Source: Meghimatium bilineatum (Eukaryota; Mollusca; Gastropoda; Stylommatophora; Philomycidae). From it: 64,000 nucleotides of DNA. The stretch covers positions 9,435,603-9,499,602 of the forward strand of contig CM067302.1 in NCBI GenBank assembly GCA_034231615.1, in the 5' to 3' direction. This document shows positions 1 to 13,000 of the stretch, piece after piece. Under the pieces are notes generated by a model. That model was not told the DNA's origin, ran no database searches, and saw only the letters and a list, made by a program, of their open reading frames with translations. Position 1 is the stretch's first letter, and each line of letters opens with the position of its first letter. The position numbers and the translations under genes were made by a program.

Positions 1-14
1 ATCAATATAGAAGA

Positions 15-235
15 ATAGGTTGGTCAAGTGAGGAAGAACATGTGTGCAATAGTTGCTAGGCGATTTGGTGCCGATGAATGGACTGGTTCAATTCCCGTTA
101 GTCTCAAGAATTTTTACAAATTGTCCTCTGGCTTCCTACTTAAATTTACTTGTATAAACAATTATTTGAAGCAAAATTGCATTGTCTATATATGTTATCC
201 ATGTTTACAAGAAAACATATATATACACTGATTTT
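15..235 (+). mobile_element. tRNA-like SINE (SINE-C)
   Basis: Contains GGTTGGTCAAG and the B-box-like GGTTCAATTCC at about 84, then a shared tail region (TTCCTACTTAAATTTA, TTACAAGAAAAC). It matches 54540-54690 and, inverted, 54290-54472. Confidence 0.65.
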
Positions 236-285
236 ACTATTTATCGGCCCTTGTATAACAAGTACGGATATTATGTTATATGTTT

Positions 286-675
286 GTTGTGATACGTCAT
301 GTGATACATCACACATTCAATTCTATTATAGCTAAGTTGTGATACGTCATGTGATACATCACACATTCAATTCTATTACAGCTAAGTTGTGATACGCCAT
401 GTGATACATCACACATTCAATTCTATTACAGCTAAGTTGTGATACGTCATGTGATACATCACACATTCAATTCTATTACAGCTAAGTTGTGATACGTCAT
501 GTGATACATCACGCATTCAATTCTAGTATAGCTAAGTTGTGATACGTCATGTGATACAAACAAGCATTAAATTCTATTATAGCTAAGTTGTGATACGTCA
601 TGTGAAACATCACACATTCAATTCTATTATAGCTAAGTTGTGATACGTCATGTGATACGTCACACATTCAATTCT
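286..675. repeat. 50-bp minisatellite, 8 units
   Basis: The unit starts GTTGTGATACGTCATGTGAT; TGATACGTCATGTGATACATCA is nearly palindromic. Units start at 286, 336, 386, 436, 486, 536, 587 and 637. Confidence 0.93.
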
Positions 676-723
676 TATGACTACATCCTGCTGATCTGCA
701 TGAGTTTAGGAATGTAGACGTCA

Positions 724-846
724 TCACTAACGTGCCATGAAGCTTCTATAAGAAGATAACCTCAATATACTAAGGTTTTCTGTTGCATGGGTGGTTTGTT
801 TAGTGAGCCATTGGTGAGACACACAGACGCAACCGCATGGTTACAG
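724..846 (+). repeat. Hairpin-bearing dispersed repeat
   Basis: ACGTGCCATGAAGCTTCTAT, AAGATAACCTCAATATA and TTTTCTGTTGCATGGGTGG also occur at 47090-47212. The copy here has a less perfect hairpin. Confidence 0.6.
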
Positions 847-904
847 ACATCCACTGTTAAGTGGAAGTGGTAACACGGAAAAAAACTAGAATGTATTAGT
901 TACC

Positions 905-1040
905 ATGCTGAAGTCAGATGTATCGGGCTATTGATGCAAAATAAAATGGCATTTCCATTCCCTGGACTACACCTGCTGTAAATCTAGTAGTACTACTGTC
1001 TTGCTATAAGACGGGATCCAGTTGGAGGTTAAGAACAAAT
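905..1040 (+). mobile_element. SINE-A, diverged copy
   Basis: Recognisable CATTTCCATTCCCTGGACTA and GGGATCCAGTTGGAGG; many substitutions. Confidence 0.65.
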
Positions 1041-1153
1041 AAAAGAAACATCAGCTTTGTCTCTTATCACTGATCCATTCACTATCATTGCCTGCCAATG
1101 CATGAGCTCTATCAATACTTCTGACTCCTGCACAGCATGGACAGTAGATCCAT

Positions 1154-1604
1154 GTGATACTTGGGAAAATTGTATCACACAAGATATAAGTGATACTTGG
1201 GAAAATTGTATCACACAAGATATAAGTGATACTTCTTCTTCGTTCGTTCTCAAACTCCTGCAGATTAGCAGGATGTAGTCAGGAGAAAGGAAGGCGTTGT
1301 GTCATGGTTTACAGCATTACTGCGATATCTGTGCCTTTCGGCCTGACACATCTGACTTCAGCATGGCTTTGGGTCACTGACCCTATATGGGTTGGGACAG
1401 CCAACTCCATCCCATAACCTTCTTAGTTGCCTTTTACAAGATGCATGGAAGGTAAACAGTGTTGATATTCTTTGCTCCCCTTTCGGGGCCTGACAACACA
1501 CAGGCGAGTGATACTTGGGAAAATTGTATCACACAAGAAATAATCAAATGTTGTATCACACAAGAAATAAACAAATGTATCACATAAGATATAAGCAAAA
1601 GTTG
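1154..1604. repeat. 36-bp tandem repeat interrupted by SINE-B
   Basis: The unit GTGATACTTGGGAAAATTGT plus ATCACACAAGATATAA occurs twice before the SINE-B at 1235 and resumes after it in decayed form. Confidence 0.85.
1235..1506 (-). mobile_element. SINE-B copy
   Basis: A 272-bp minus-strand retroposon: head ...TGTGTTGTCAGGCCCC at the right, GAAGAAG tail at the left. It is flanked by perfect 10-bp AGTGATACTT at 1225-1234 and 1507-1516, within a 36-bp tandem array. Confidence 0.85.
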
Positions 1605-1757
1605 TAGATAAAACTATCCATCTCAAAAATATCTAAATATATGCATTAATGTGACCACAATATAACACATCATCACAGTTAAACAGAACATATCGAACAT
1701 CGGAATAACAAATATGGTTATAAACCAACATCATTGATCTCCAGGTAAACACATCAG

Positions 1758-2332
1758 TGATCAGACTCCCCTAGCACAATAACGAAGGTGATCAGACTCC
1801 CCTAGCACATGATGAAGGTGATCAGACTTCCCTAGCACATGACGAAGGTGATCAAACTCCCCTAGCACATGACGAAGGTGATCAAACTCCCCTAGAACAT
1901 GACGAAGGTGATCAAACTCCCCTAGCACATGACGAAGGTGATCAAACTCCCCTAGCACATGACGAAGGTGATCAAACTCCCCTAGCACATGACGAAGGTG
2001 ATCAAACTCCCCTAGCACATGACGAAGGTGATCAAACTCCCCTAGCACATGACGAAGGTGATCAAACTCCCCTAGCACATGACAAAGGTGATCAAACTCC
2101 CCTAGCACATGACAAAGGTGATCAAACTCCCCTAGCACATGACGAAGGTGATCAAACTCCCCTAGCACATGACGAAGGTGATCAGACTCCCCTAGCACAT
2201 GACGAAGGTGATCAGACTTCCCTAGCACATGACGAAGGTGATCAAACTCCCCTAGCACATAACGAAGGTGATCAAACTCCCCTAGCACATGACGAAGGTG
2301 ATCAAACTCCCCTAGCACATGACAAAGGGTAT
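1758..2332. repeat. 30-bp minisatellite, about 19 units
   Basis: The unit is GACGAAGGTGATCAAACTCC plus CCTAGCACAT. Because 30 is divisible by 3, a 192-residue minus-strand frame of HVLGEFDHLR repeats is open; this is a by-product, not a gene. Confidence 0.94.
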
Positions 2333-2436
2333 GCATCATATACTATTGGGAGAATTTGGTATTCAGTGTGACAAGAGTTGATCTGGGCAGAATGAGGAAC
2401 GAGTTAAACCAGCAAGCCACTGGAGCGATTAGTAAG

Positions 2437-2580
2437 TATGCATACACTTTGATATTTGCTTGGAGAGACTTAGCACCTATGAATTTGCCCAGAGTGCAGT
2501 GACATCAGTATGCATACACTTTGATATTTGCTTGGAGAGACTTAGCACCTATGGGTTTGCCCAGAGTGCAGTGACATCAG
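2437..2580. repeat. 72-bp tandem duplication
   Basis: Two copies of a unit starting TATGCATACACTTTGATATT and ending GTGCAGTGACATCAG differ by only two bases. Confidence 0.9.
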
Positions 2581-2684
2581 CTCATAATCAATGCTTCCTT
2601 ATGATGGTTCCTGTGGCTTGCTGGTTGAACATTCTCTTCACACTGTCCTGCAGAAGTCCAGTTCTAGTACTACCACACTTAATA

Positions 2685-2863
2685 CAGTGGAATTCTGTTA
2701 TAACAACTTGGTCCAGACCGACAAAATATGTATACAAGAACAGAAATTCGCTACTTTCTGATTTCTTCTGTTCTAAAATAATGATGTAATAGAAGGATAG
2801 CGATAACAATGTTAAACTGAAGTGAAGGATGACAGCGGTAAAACTATGCAACTCTGTTATTTC
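2685..2863. mobile_element. Pogo/Tigger-like MITE, left part clear
   Basis: CAGTGGAATTCTGTTATAAC and GGTCCAGACCGACAAAATAT match the family; the right end is degraded. Confidence 0.5.
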
Positions 2864-2910
2864 CATGACAGATTATGAATTGCATGATCTATCTCTTTTC
2901 TATAATTTTG

Positions 2911-3485
2911 TATGTGTTAAATTGTTTCAAATACACTAGTAAAATCTAAAATTTTGCAGGTCTTAAATTGTTTCAAATACACCAGTAAAATCTATCGAAT
3001 TTCTATAGTTTTGCATGTCTTAAATTGTTTCAAATACACCAGTAAAATCTATCGAATTTCTATAGTTTTGCATGTCTTAAATTGTTTCAAATACACCAGT
3101 AAAATCTATTGAATTTCTATAATTTTGCAGGTCTTAAATTGTTTCAAATACACCAGTAAAATCTATAATTTTGCAGGTCTTAAATTGTTTCAAATACACC
3201 AGTAAAATCTATAATTTTGCAGGTCTTAAATTGTTTCAAATACACCAGTAAAATCTATAATTTTGCAGGTCTTAAATTGTTTCAAATACACCAGTAAAAT
3301 CTATAATTTTGCAGGTCTTAAATTGTTTCAAATACACCAGTAAAATCTATAATTTTGCAGGTCTTAAATTGTTTCAAATACACCAGTAAAATCTATAATT
3401 TTGCAGGTTTTAAATTGTTTCAAATACACTAGTAAAATCTATCTCATTTCTATAACTTTGCATGGCATGTGTTAAATTGTTTCAA
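2911..3485. repeat. 46/57-bp minisatellite, about 12 units
   Basis: The unit TTAAATTGTTTCAAATACAC plus CAGTAAAATCTATAATTTTGC alternates between a short form (46 bp) and a longer form with CGAATTTCT (57 bp). It lies about 290 bp downstream of the PAFAH stop. Confidence 0.92.
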
Positions 3486-3770
3486 AATTACTTTTCACCT
3501 TTACATAAGCCAACCCTCCTACTTCAGCCATGAGAAAGGATCCACAAATTTTCAGCTCATACATTGTAATATACTGTAATTTCACATACCGTAGTTATTT
3601 TTCTGTACATTCAACAAGGACATAGTTACAGTATCAATATAAAGTTTTCGAACAAGTTGCTAGCATATTCTATTCAGGATGTAGCAGATATACCCAGCAT
3701 TTTTTGGCTGTAGTAATTTCTAGACAATATAAATATGTTCAGTATGTTGCCAATATGAAGATACATGTTC

Positions 3771-4088
3771 TTAATTTCTATCAAGCTCATCGGAGATATA
3801 TGATGCCTGAAATGAAGTACTTCTAACTTTAATGAAGGTCCCCAAAATATTCTGGATTGCCTCAAAAAGCGGGTAACACAACTTCTGGTAACCTATGTCC
3901 ACAGTTAAGTGGAGAAAGTCGTACATGACATCCCGATTGATAGTCCCCTGATTGGACAAAAACTCTTTGTCATCTATTTTTAGAAAAGAGGTCAGTGGTA
4001 GATTCTGCAGCTCCTCATTAAGACGTTTGTTGATGGCAGTATGTTTGTCACGTAATATGTTCGGCTTTTCCCCTCTTGGTAACAATCC
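3771..4088 (-). CDS. PAFAH1B2/3-like: PAFAH catalytic subunit, terminal exon
   Basis: This exon follows a TTCCAG acceptor and reads GLLPRGEKPN, continues to VMYDFLHLT with the catalytic Asp/His pair, and ends at a stop at 3771-3773. It holds 105 residues. It joins exon 4 in phase 0 (VL|GLLPRG), as expected for the family. The 3' UTR should extend to lower coordinates; no clear polyadenylation signal was seen. Confidence 0.95.
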   Translation of the reverse strand, partial: GLLPRGEKPNILRDKHTAINKRLNEELQNLPLTSFLKIDDKEFLSNQGTINRDVMYDFLHLTVDIGYQKLCYPLFEAIQNILGTFIKVRSTSFQASYISDELDRN

Positions 4089-7000
4089 CTGGAAGAAAAC
4101 AACATAACAGAAAATTATGAAAATATAGCCATTAGTTCATCAATAATACAGTGAAATTCCTCCCTGTATAACACATTATTTTATAACACATTTCCTTATA
4201 TAACAACACTTTTCCAAATCCCCAATTATATCTATACTATATTGTTTTGTACTGTATACAGCAAATTTCTGTTATTACATACATATTTTGTTGGTCCGGA
4301 TCAAGTTGTTATAATGGGATTCCACTGTATAGTTAGTTGACTAGTCAGTCATCTGATCACCATTACACATAGGACACATCCATTGCTGCTCTGATCTTTC
4401 CTAGAGTGTATCCACAATTACATGACGGCTGACAGTTCCAGTTCTCAACATTCATCTCAGCATATAATGCCAGTAATTTCTATCTATCTATCTATTTGCT
4501 GTGGCCCTTGTTTGCTTTGCGGCGTCAGGGGTGGAAGGGTTCTCTGGAGATGGCCTTCTTGTGCGCTGTTTGTAAGCTTGTTCCTGTGGCTTCTTTGATT
4601 TCTGTGATCCATCTTTTATATGGTATGCCTGTGGCTTTATAACCGTTATGTCTATGTGTCATGGCATTTGTGGCATGCTATCTGTTGGTAGTCTGGAAAC
4701 GTGTGAAAACCACTAGATCTGTTTGTCTTTTGATGTGTTCCAATACTGGTATTGTTTTGGTTATCTGTCTGATGTTATCGTTTCTAATTCTATCTCTTAA
4801 TGACACTCCGAGTATTCTTCATAGACAGGTCATTTCTGTTGTCACTATTTTTCTTTTCTCTTGTGCTGTCATTGTCCAGGTTTGGCACTGGTAGCATAGT
4901 GATGGAATAATAATAGTCTTGTATAATGCAACTTTGGTGTCTATGTTTACATTTTTGTTCTTGAAAATATGTGTCATCTGTCCTAGGATCTGGTATGTTT
5001 TGTTGCATCTATTTTGTATCTCTTTACTGGTTTTCCCTTCACTTGATATAATGCTTCCTAAGTAAGTGAACTCATTTACCTGTTTAAGGTGGTTATCATC
5101 GATGGATTTTCTGGCAGTAATCAGTAATTTCTGGCTGTGCCAAATTTTAAGTCCAGTTTCTTTATTATAGACATAAAAAAAGAAAGTTTATCCTCATTAA
5201 TTTCATTCATCTATGCTTTTTCTTGTAATAACTGCAGAAAAACTGTAATCCGACAGGCAAAGCTTGGAACAGATTGAAGTTTCGCTAATCACAGTTAACA
5301 CACAAAGATAAACACACAACACACATAAATCAATGTTTCAACCACAGGTTGAAGTTAATCAAGAGCACATAATTCATGATGAGTAAAGAATAGTACTGCC
5401 TGCATTCACATCATTATGGCCTAGAAGTTGCTGAACACAAGTACAATAATACGTCACAAATTATTCTCTTATAATCATACCAGAACTATAATATTAGTTG
5501 CAGGTTGTCGGTCACGAATAGCCTTGACAATGGCCAATATTCCTTGTGTGACTTGTTCAGCTGTGTCATCATGATTGTTGGTCCCAACAAGTAGTACTAC
5601 AACCTGACGACAGATAGACATAATACTAATGATGAATCAGAGCATCTAATTCAGGCCCTACACAAATACATACAATATAAATTATAGCGTTTACCACAGA
5701 CGGATGTATCGGGCCAATGGCGTAATAATACAGTGACACAATACATTTTCATTCTCTGGACTACATCCTGCTGAAAATCTAGTAGGACCATTGTCGTGCT
5801 ACAAGAGAGATCCAGTGGGAGTTTGAGAATGAACACTGAAGAAGAAGAAGACATTTGCCAATATTTTAAGACCTGCAATAGTTTGAATTAAATTCATGAA
5901 ATTTTTGGTACAATGGTCCACCCTACCTACTGGTCAGTATGAGCTACAAAACATTCATGTTTATACAAGAGAGTAAAAACTGCAGGTACAGACACATTTG
6001 CTGATCACTGATTCATTTTCTGAAGGTCTTGCATAATATCTATTCTGTGAATACTTAAATTCCCCTACCAGTTTGTTAGACCTGTAGTAGATTCATCCTT
6101 GAATGAACACTTAAACTATCACAAAATCACAAGGTTTTCAATGTCAGACATGGACACTAACTAAAGAACAAGAGAGAAAGCTTACTACAGTTGAAATGAG
6201 ATGTCTAAGAAAATCAGCAAATAGAACAAGAAGAGATCATGTGAGAAATGAGATTACAAGAACTGTTGGAACAACATCAGTAGTTTAATATATTGAAAAA
6301 CAGAGACTGAAATGGTTTGGCCACCTAATGAGAATGAACCCTCATTGGCCAGCGGCAAGAGCATACAAAATGAAAATTCAAACAGCAAGGTACAGAGGAA
6401 GACTAAAATGAAGGTGGATTGAAGGAGTTACAAACATTCTGACACAGCACAGTATTACTGCATATCAGGGGTGCAAAGGGAACGCATTGCTCTAGGCGGA
6501 CCCAGGGTTAGCAGATAACCAAGATCCCAAATGTACCTCCACGCGGTGCACCCTGGAAACAGAAATACAGCAGCTCGAGCTGATTCTGGCCAAATCATTT
6601 GGGGATCGTGTCCGAGAATGTGGAGGCAGCAGATGGAAAGAGATTTGACTGCACAAGAGACAGACAATATCTCAGACATCACCAGCATCACCACATATAG
6701 CGACACTGTCGACATACAGTGAAGCTAGTCAGTCCAGTCCGAACATTGGAGGGGCGGCCAATGTAAAATGCACGTAAAGGTAGATGCATGGCGAGAGACA
6801 AATAGATTTCATACCGAGTACAATGAAACAATGAAAGGGCAGAACAGCTCTAGAGGGCAGCGTGAACTGCAAATAGAAAGTGAAAAGTCCCTAGGAAAGG
6901 GGAACTACAAGCTCTGTCAGCTCGAGTCGAGCTTCTAGTTACCTGTGTTCCTTACAGGCACAGACCCAGACCCATTCATTGGCGTTTGGTAAAGCAAGAA

Positions 7001-10000
7001 GACCTAATCCAACTCTAATGTCGAGCCTTCCTAAACCGGAAATATGCTCGCGAAGAGAAAGGGTTCTGTACCCGATGGGCTTAGGCAAGAAAGGGACAAC
7101 GATGGTAGTCCTGGCCCAACTCTACTGTCAAGGTTTCCTATACCGGAAGTACACTTGCAGAGAGATAGGGTTCCGTACCCGATGGGCTCAGGCACAAAAG
7201 GAACGATTTAGCCCTGGCCCAACTCTACTGTCAGGTTTTCCTACACCGGAAATACACTTGAAAAGAGAAAGGGTTCAGTACCTGATGGGCTCAGGCGCTA
7301 TTGGGACAAGGTCGCTCAGCTCGAGAACGCTTGCTCTCAAACGCGTGGTGTGAGACTCGAACTTGGACAAGGGGTACACAATGTCGGTGAATGACACCTC
7401 GGCTAAGAGGGCGAAAGAGCCAGGGTCCAACTCTTCTGTTGTGTTCTTCCCCTAAGGAAACAGGCTCACGGATGAGAAACGGTTCAGTACCCAATGGGCA
7501 CAGGCACAGCACGCCCAATTACACGAGGCAAGTTCATAGACAGTGGAACACCTCGTGGGAGTCAGATGAGAGCAAAAATCGTCTGGGCGAAGAGTCGCCA
7601 CTACGCTTGCCTGGAGACAGATATAGAGGCTGTCACAGGCTAAGGGTAGCCCACCCGAATTGTCAAGGCATGCCGAAATCGGATGTGCTAGGCCTACAAG
7701 GCGCATAACGGTGACACAACGTAATCACGCTCCCGGCGGAAACCGCACGGATTTCCTTGATGGTTACAATGGAGCGAACGCACAACAAACAAACTGCATA
7801 TCAAGCGACCAGACGTGCAATAGCCTGAAAACTGATCATCATTAAATCCTGTGATGCTTCACAGCATAAGCAAAGCAAGGGACATAGATAGATAGACAAA
7901 CTAAAGAAGAAATTGAGTCTCATGAGTTCTGACAAGTTGACTTTGAAACAATTAAACTTTTGCAGAGTTGGATTGCTACAGCACTATTTGAGCCTGGGAG
8001 GGCAATACCACACATAATTTATAATCATGTCTTAACATACATTTTTTTTAAATAGTAAAAATTAACAACAGATATTTAATGTCTTATTTCTACTATATAA
8101 AATAACAAAAAAATAATTATACTGTTAATTAGTATATTTACAGCATCCTCAATTGCTGTTGGTGTGTGTGTCATGTGATGTATTCTTTCCAGAAAGTAGT
8201 CTTCCTTATCAATTTCCTCAAATCTCTGCGGTTTCTGACAAGTTGTCCTGCTTCCTCTAGTGACTTGTGCATGCATTCTTGAATAAAGCTTCCCGCCGAA
8301 GACGGATGTGTCGGGCCATTGGTGCAAATAAAACAGCGACACAACGCATTTCCATTCTCTGGACTACATCCTGCTGGAAATCTAGAATGGATCATGGTCC
8401 TGCTACTAGAGAGATCCAGCAGGAGTTAGAGAATGAACACTGAAGAAGAAGAATAAAGCTTGTCCAACGACGTCTTGGTCGTCCTCTTCCGCTACTGCCT
8501 TCTATCGTCCCCTCCAACAACACTCTTTCCATGCCATCATGTCTCATCACATGGCTGAAAAAAAAACTAAATTTCTCCTTAATCTGGTGTTTAAAAGCCA
8601 GCCTTCTTGAACACTGACTTTTCTTAGCATGTCTTAGTTCATCTTTCTTTCTGTCCATGGTATTCTCATGGCTCTTCTATAGCACTTCATTTAGAAGGCC
8701 TCTATTCTCTCGGCTGTAGTTTTATTTATAGTCCATGTTTCGCAGCCGTAGGTTGCCACTGGGAACACACATGTAGATAACAAACATACTTTAGTTCCTA
8801 TGTTTGCCCCGTGCCAAAGTTTTTTCAGTTGTTTTAATTTGGACATTGCTATTGCTGTTCTCCTCCTGATCTTGACAGCAGTCTCTTGTTTAGGCACTGT
8901 TTATGTTAGCCCCTAGATATTCAAATTTTGGTGAACTATTCGAAGGCTTGTGTGTAATTGGAAAAATGAATGTGCACATGTCTCTTGAGTTTTCTCAATA
9001 TTTGAACATGTCCATGAACATCATCATCATTATCAAGTGCCGTCTCTGCAACGAAGGTTGGCTGCAACGTATCGCCAACATCTCCTGTCTCTTGTCTTGG
9101 TGGTGCACTCTGCTAGACTGTAACCTGTCCATCGTGTAATGTTACTCTCCCACTTGTATCTCTGCCTACCTCTTGCTCGCTTCCCTTTGACTTTACCCTC
9201 AAGTAAGGTCTTCAATAGGGTGTCATGTCTTTTAATGTGTCCAAAGTATTTTATTTGCCTGATCTTTATTTCTCTTAGTAGTTCTTTCTTCATATTAAGT
9301 GTCTTTAGCACCTCTTTATTTGTTTTCTTCTCTTTCCATGATGTTCTCCCTAATCTTCTATATACCCACATCTCAAAGGCATCAATTTTGTCTTCTAATT
9401 GTTTATTTAGTTTCCATGTTTCTGAGCCATACATTAATATGGAATAGATGTAGCATTTTATAATTCTCATTTTTAACTTGTTTGTAATTTGTTTAGATAT
9501 TAATAATTTCCTCATGTCATTGAAGGTACTTTTAGCCATTCCTATTCTCCTTTTAACTTCTGTTTCACATCTGCCATCATTTGTGACTATGTGTCCAAGA
9601 TATTGATACTGTTTTACTTGTTGTAGTTTCTCTCCCTGTATGTTTATGTTTACCTCCTGTTCTTCTGTGTTTTTGCTGATTATCATGGTTTTTGTTTTTT
9701 TGAATGTTTATATCCAGTCCATATTCATTACTTGATTTATTGACTTGATCTATTAGTCTTTGTAGTTCATGTTCTCTTTCTGCTAAAAGAACAGTGTCAT
9801 CTGCATATCTAATGGTGTTTATTATTTTCCCATTGATCTTGAGTCCTGGTATTTCTTCTATATTTTTAAAGATATTCTCTGTGTAGATATTAAATAGGCT
9901 TGGTGATAAAATGCATCCTTGTCTTACCCCTCTTCTTATTTCTATGTACGGTGAGTAGCTGTTTTCACACCTTATTGATGCAGTTTGTTCCCAATATATA

Positions 10001-13000
10001 TTTCTAATCAGCCTGATGTCTTTTCCATCTATGCCTATTTCTTGAAGACATTTGATTAATTTTTCATGTTGGACTCTGTCAAAGGCCTTGCTGTAGTCTA
10101 TGAAGCAAATATAGATACTTTTTTGGACTTCTATATATTTATCTATCACTAGCCGGATACTCAGTATAGCTTCTCTGGTTCCTTTGTTTTTCCTAAAACC
10201 GAATTGTTCTTCACCGACCTCCATGTCTATCTTGTTCTTAATTCTTTCATGTATTATCTTGAGAAGTATTTTAGTTAGATGGCTCATTAGACTTATTGTT
10301 CTATATTCTGTACAGTCCACAGCCCTGGGCTTCTTAGGTAGTGGTATGAATATTGATGATGTTAGGTCTTTAGGTATATGGCCTGTTTCGTATATGTCAT
10401 TGAAAATTTCTGTGATAGTATCTACACCAAATTCATTTAGAGTTTTTATTATGTCTGCTGTTATGTTGTCAGAGCCTGCAGCTTTTCCACATTTTATTGA
10501 ATTTATTGCATGTTTACTTCTGATTTCAGTATTGCTGGTCCATCATTGTTGTGTATTGTTGGTTTTTTTGTTCCGTTGGTCGTCAAACAGTTCTGTTACA
10601 TAATCTGCCCATCTTGTAGGTGCTTCTGTTTTATCAAATATTATTTTACCACAAACATGGTATGCAACATATGAGTCACTACTTGAAGGTCAATGTGAAA
10701 TAAAGAAAGTAGTTCATAGACTTGTCCCTTTTACTCTTTAAAGTAAAACATGCATTGCTGAAACTCATTTGAGTGTAAGAATCATTACTATAAAAGTTTA
10801 AAAGTGAAATATTAAGAGACAACAGAACAAATGATTTGCACACATCAACAGACTACCATCAGACAGGGTACCACAGCAAGCTATGCTACACAGATACAGT
10901 GAAGGCAGACCTAGAGGCCAGCCATAAAAATGATGGACCACCAAGATAAAAGAGGCGACAAATTCCACAATATACTCAGCACACACTGAGGCTATCTCCA
11001 GAATACTCTTCTACCCCTAACACTCTAAGGCGACAAAGAGTTTAGCGAATATATAGGCTAGATAGATAGAAATGTGAACACAGAAGAAAAGCTATGAAAT
11101 TTTTCCACACTTCATTCTTTCCTCCACTTCAACCAATCTATTATTTCCTCCACTTCTCCATTCTTTCCTCCACTTCTCTACTCTATTCCTTCTTCCACTT
11201 CTCCAACTTTATTCTCTCTTCCATTTCTCCCACTCTATTCTTTCCTCCACTTCTCTACTCTATTCCTCCACCCTATCAGTCACAGTTCAGTACATTCTCC
11301 CATATTGCACTCAACTCCATAGATCCACCCAACCAACCAGAGATCAGTGGTTACAGGGAATCAGTAAGAGCAGGTGACCTTGAGAGAATGACCTGCCTAT
11401 CAGTGGGAGGTAATCCAGTGGCTGACCTGAAGTGGTATAAAGGTAGGATATCTTTGCCTTTATGTACATTTCTTAGGACAATCTTTCCATGATGATGATT
11501 ATGATGATAATGATGTTGATGATGATGAAGTAATCCCTTTAGTTGTGAGCAGGTAGCTCAACTCGTTCAGCATAGAATTATTCTCGAGGTTTGGACATAA
11601 TTAATTTTAGGCTAAAGTTTTGGGCCGCAACATGATTCAGGCGCAAGCTTCCTGAAGACAAAGTATTAGCTATGGAAAGTCATATAAGGTATCAAAAGAA
11701 AGATAATTGAATGTGAAATTCATATCATCATCATCAAGTGACATATTCTTTCCAGAGCGTAGTCTTTCCTATGGATCTCTTGAATTCTCCGCGGTCTTGA
11801 GCAAGTTGTCCTGCTTCTTCCAGTGACATGTGCAGGCATACCGGCATGGGAAATTATGAAAGAAGTTTTAACAATACTGAAATTAAATGAAGGGTGGATT
11901 CTAAATACAATCATACGCAGAAAGATAGTTTTGGACACTTAAAGAGACAAGATGGTATGTAAAGGCTGATTCTTGAGGGCAGAGCACCAGGAAAGAGAAG
12001 AGGAAGACCAAGAAGATGATGGACCAGTGATATTGAGAAATGTATGAACATATCTCTGGCCAATGCAGGTGTGCTTGTCTGGAACAGAGAGGCATTCAGT
12101 GTATCCACAATGAAGACAACGTTCTGGAAAGATTACCTCACTTGATATATGGGGTATTGAGATGCTAATTGCAGATTGAGGACAAGTATTTTGAAACTAA
12201 AGTTGTGAAATACTTACACCAAAGTAAACTTTGGATAATTCAGTCTGACAATACTTTGATCAAGTTGTGCGGAATCTACAATGACTCAACAAATATTGAC
12301 ATTGAGTTGTCCATGTTTGTTTCCTGGATTCAGATTTTCTTCCATGACTTCATTTACTCAATGTCAGTCATTATCATTTTCTTCTGTGTTCTTTCTCAAA
12401 CTCCTGCAGATTAGCAGAATGTAGTCCAAAGAATGGAATAAAATGTGTCATGGTTTACAGCTCAGCTGCAATATCTGCTCCTTTTAGGCCAATAGACCTG
12501 ACTTCATGTCATGTGACATATTCTATCCAGAACGTCGTCTTTCCAATGAACTCTTTGAACCCCTTTCTGTCTTGGGCTTGCATTTTCCAATGATGTATTC
12601 ATGTTATCTTCAATGTTATCAGTCCATCGTCTTCTTGGCCTCCTCCTCCCAGGTGCTCTGCCCTCCATTATTTGTCTTTGTTGTGTCTCTTTATATGACC
12701 AAACAAGCGTAGTTTTCTTTTTGCTATTGTGTTTAGTAACCAACACTCTGGCATCTTCAATTTGTTTATAATATTTGAGTTTCCTTTTTTTGCCTTGCAT
12801 GATATTCTAAATATCTTTGTGTAGCCTTCCATGTCAAAGGCATTTATTTTTTTCCCCACTGTTTTACTTAGGGTCCATATTTCACAGCCGTATGTTGAAA
12901 CCGGAAAAATAAAAGCTCGTAGCATTAGCAATTTCGTCTCTATTTTGTAATTTTTCCGTATGTTTTTCAACCGTGTTAATCATCAATATTTAACCATGTG

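Noticed and set aside
1758-2332. A 192-residue minus-strand open frame of HVLGEFDHLR repeats
   Set aside because: It arises because the 30-bp minisatellite period is a multiple of three; there is no start context, splice structure or non-repeat domain.
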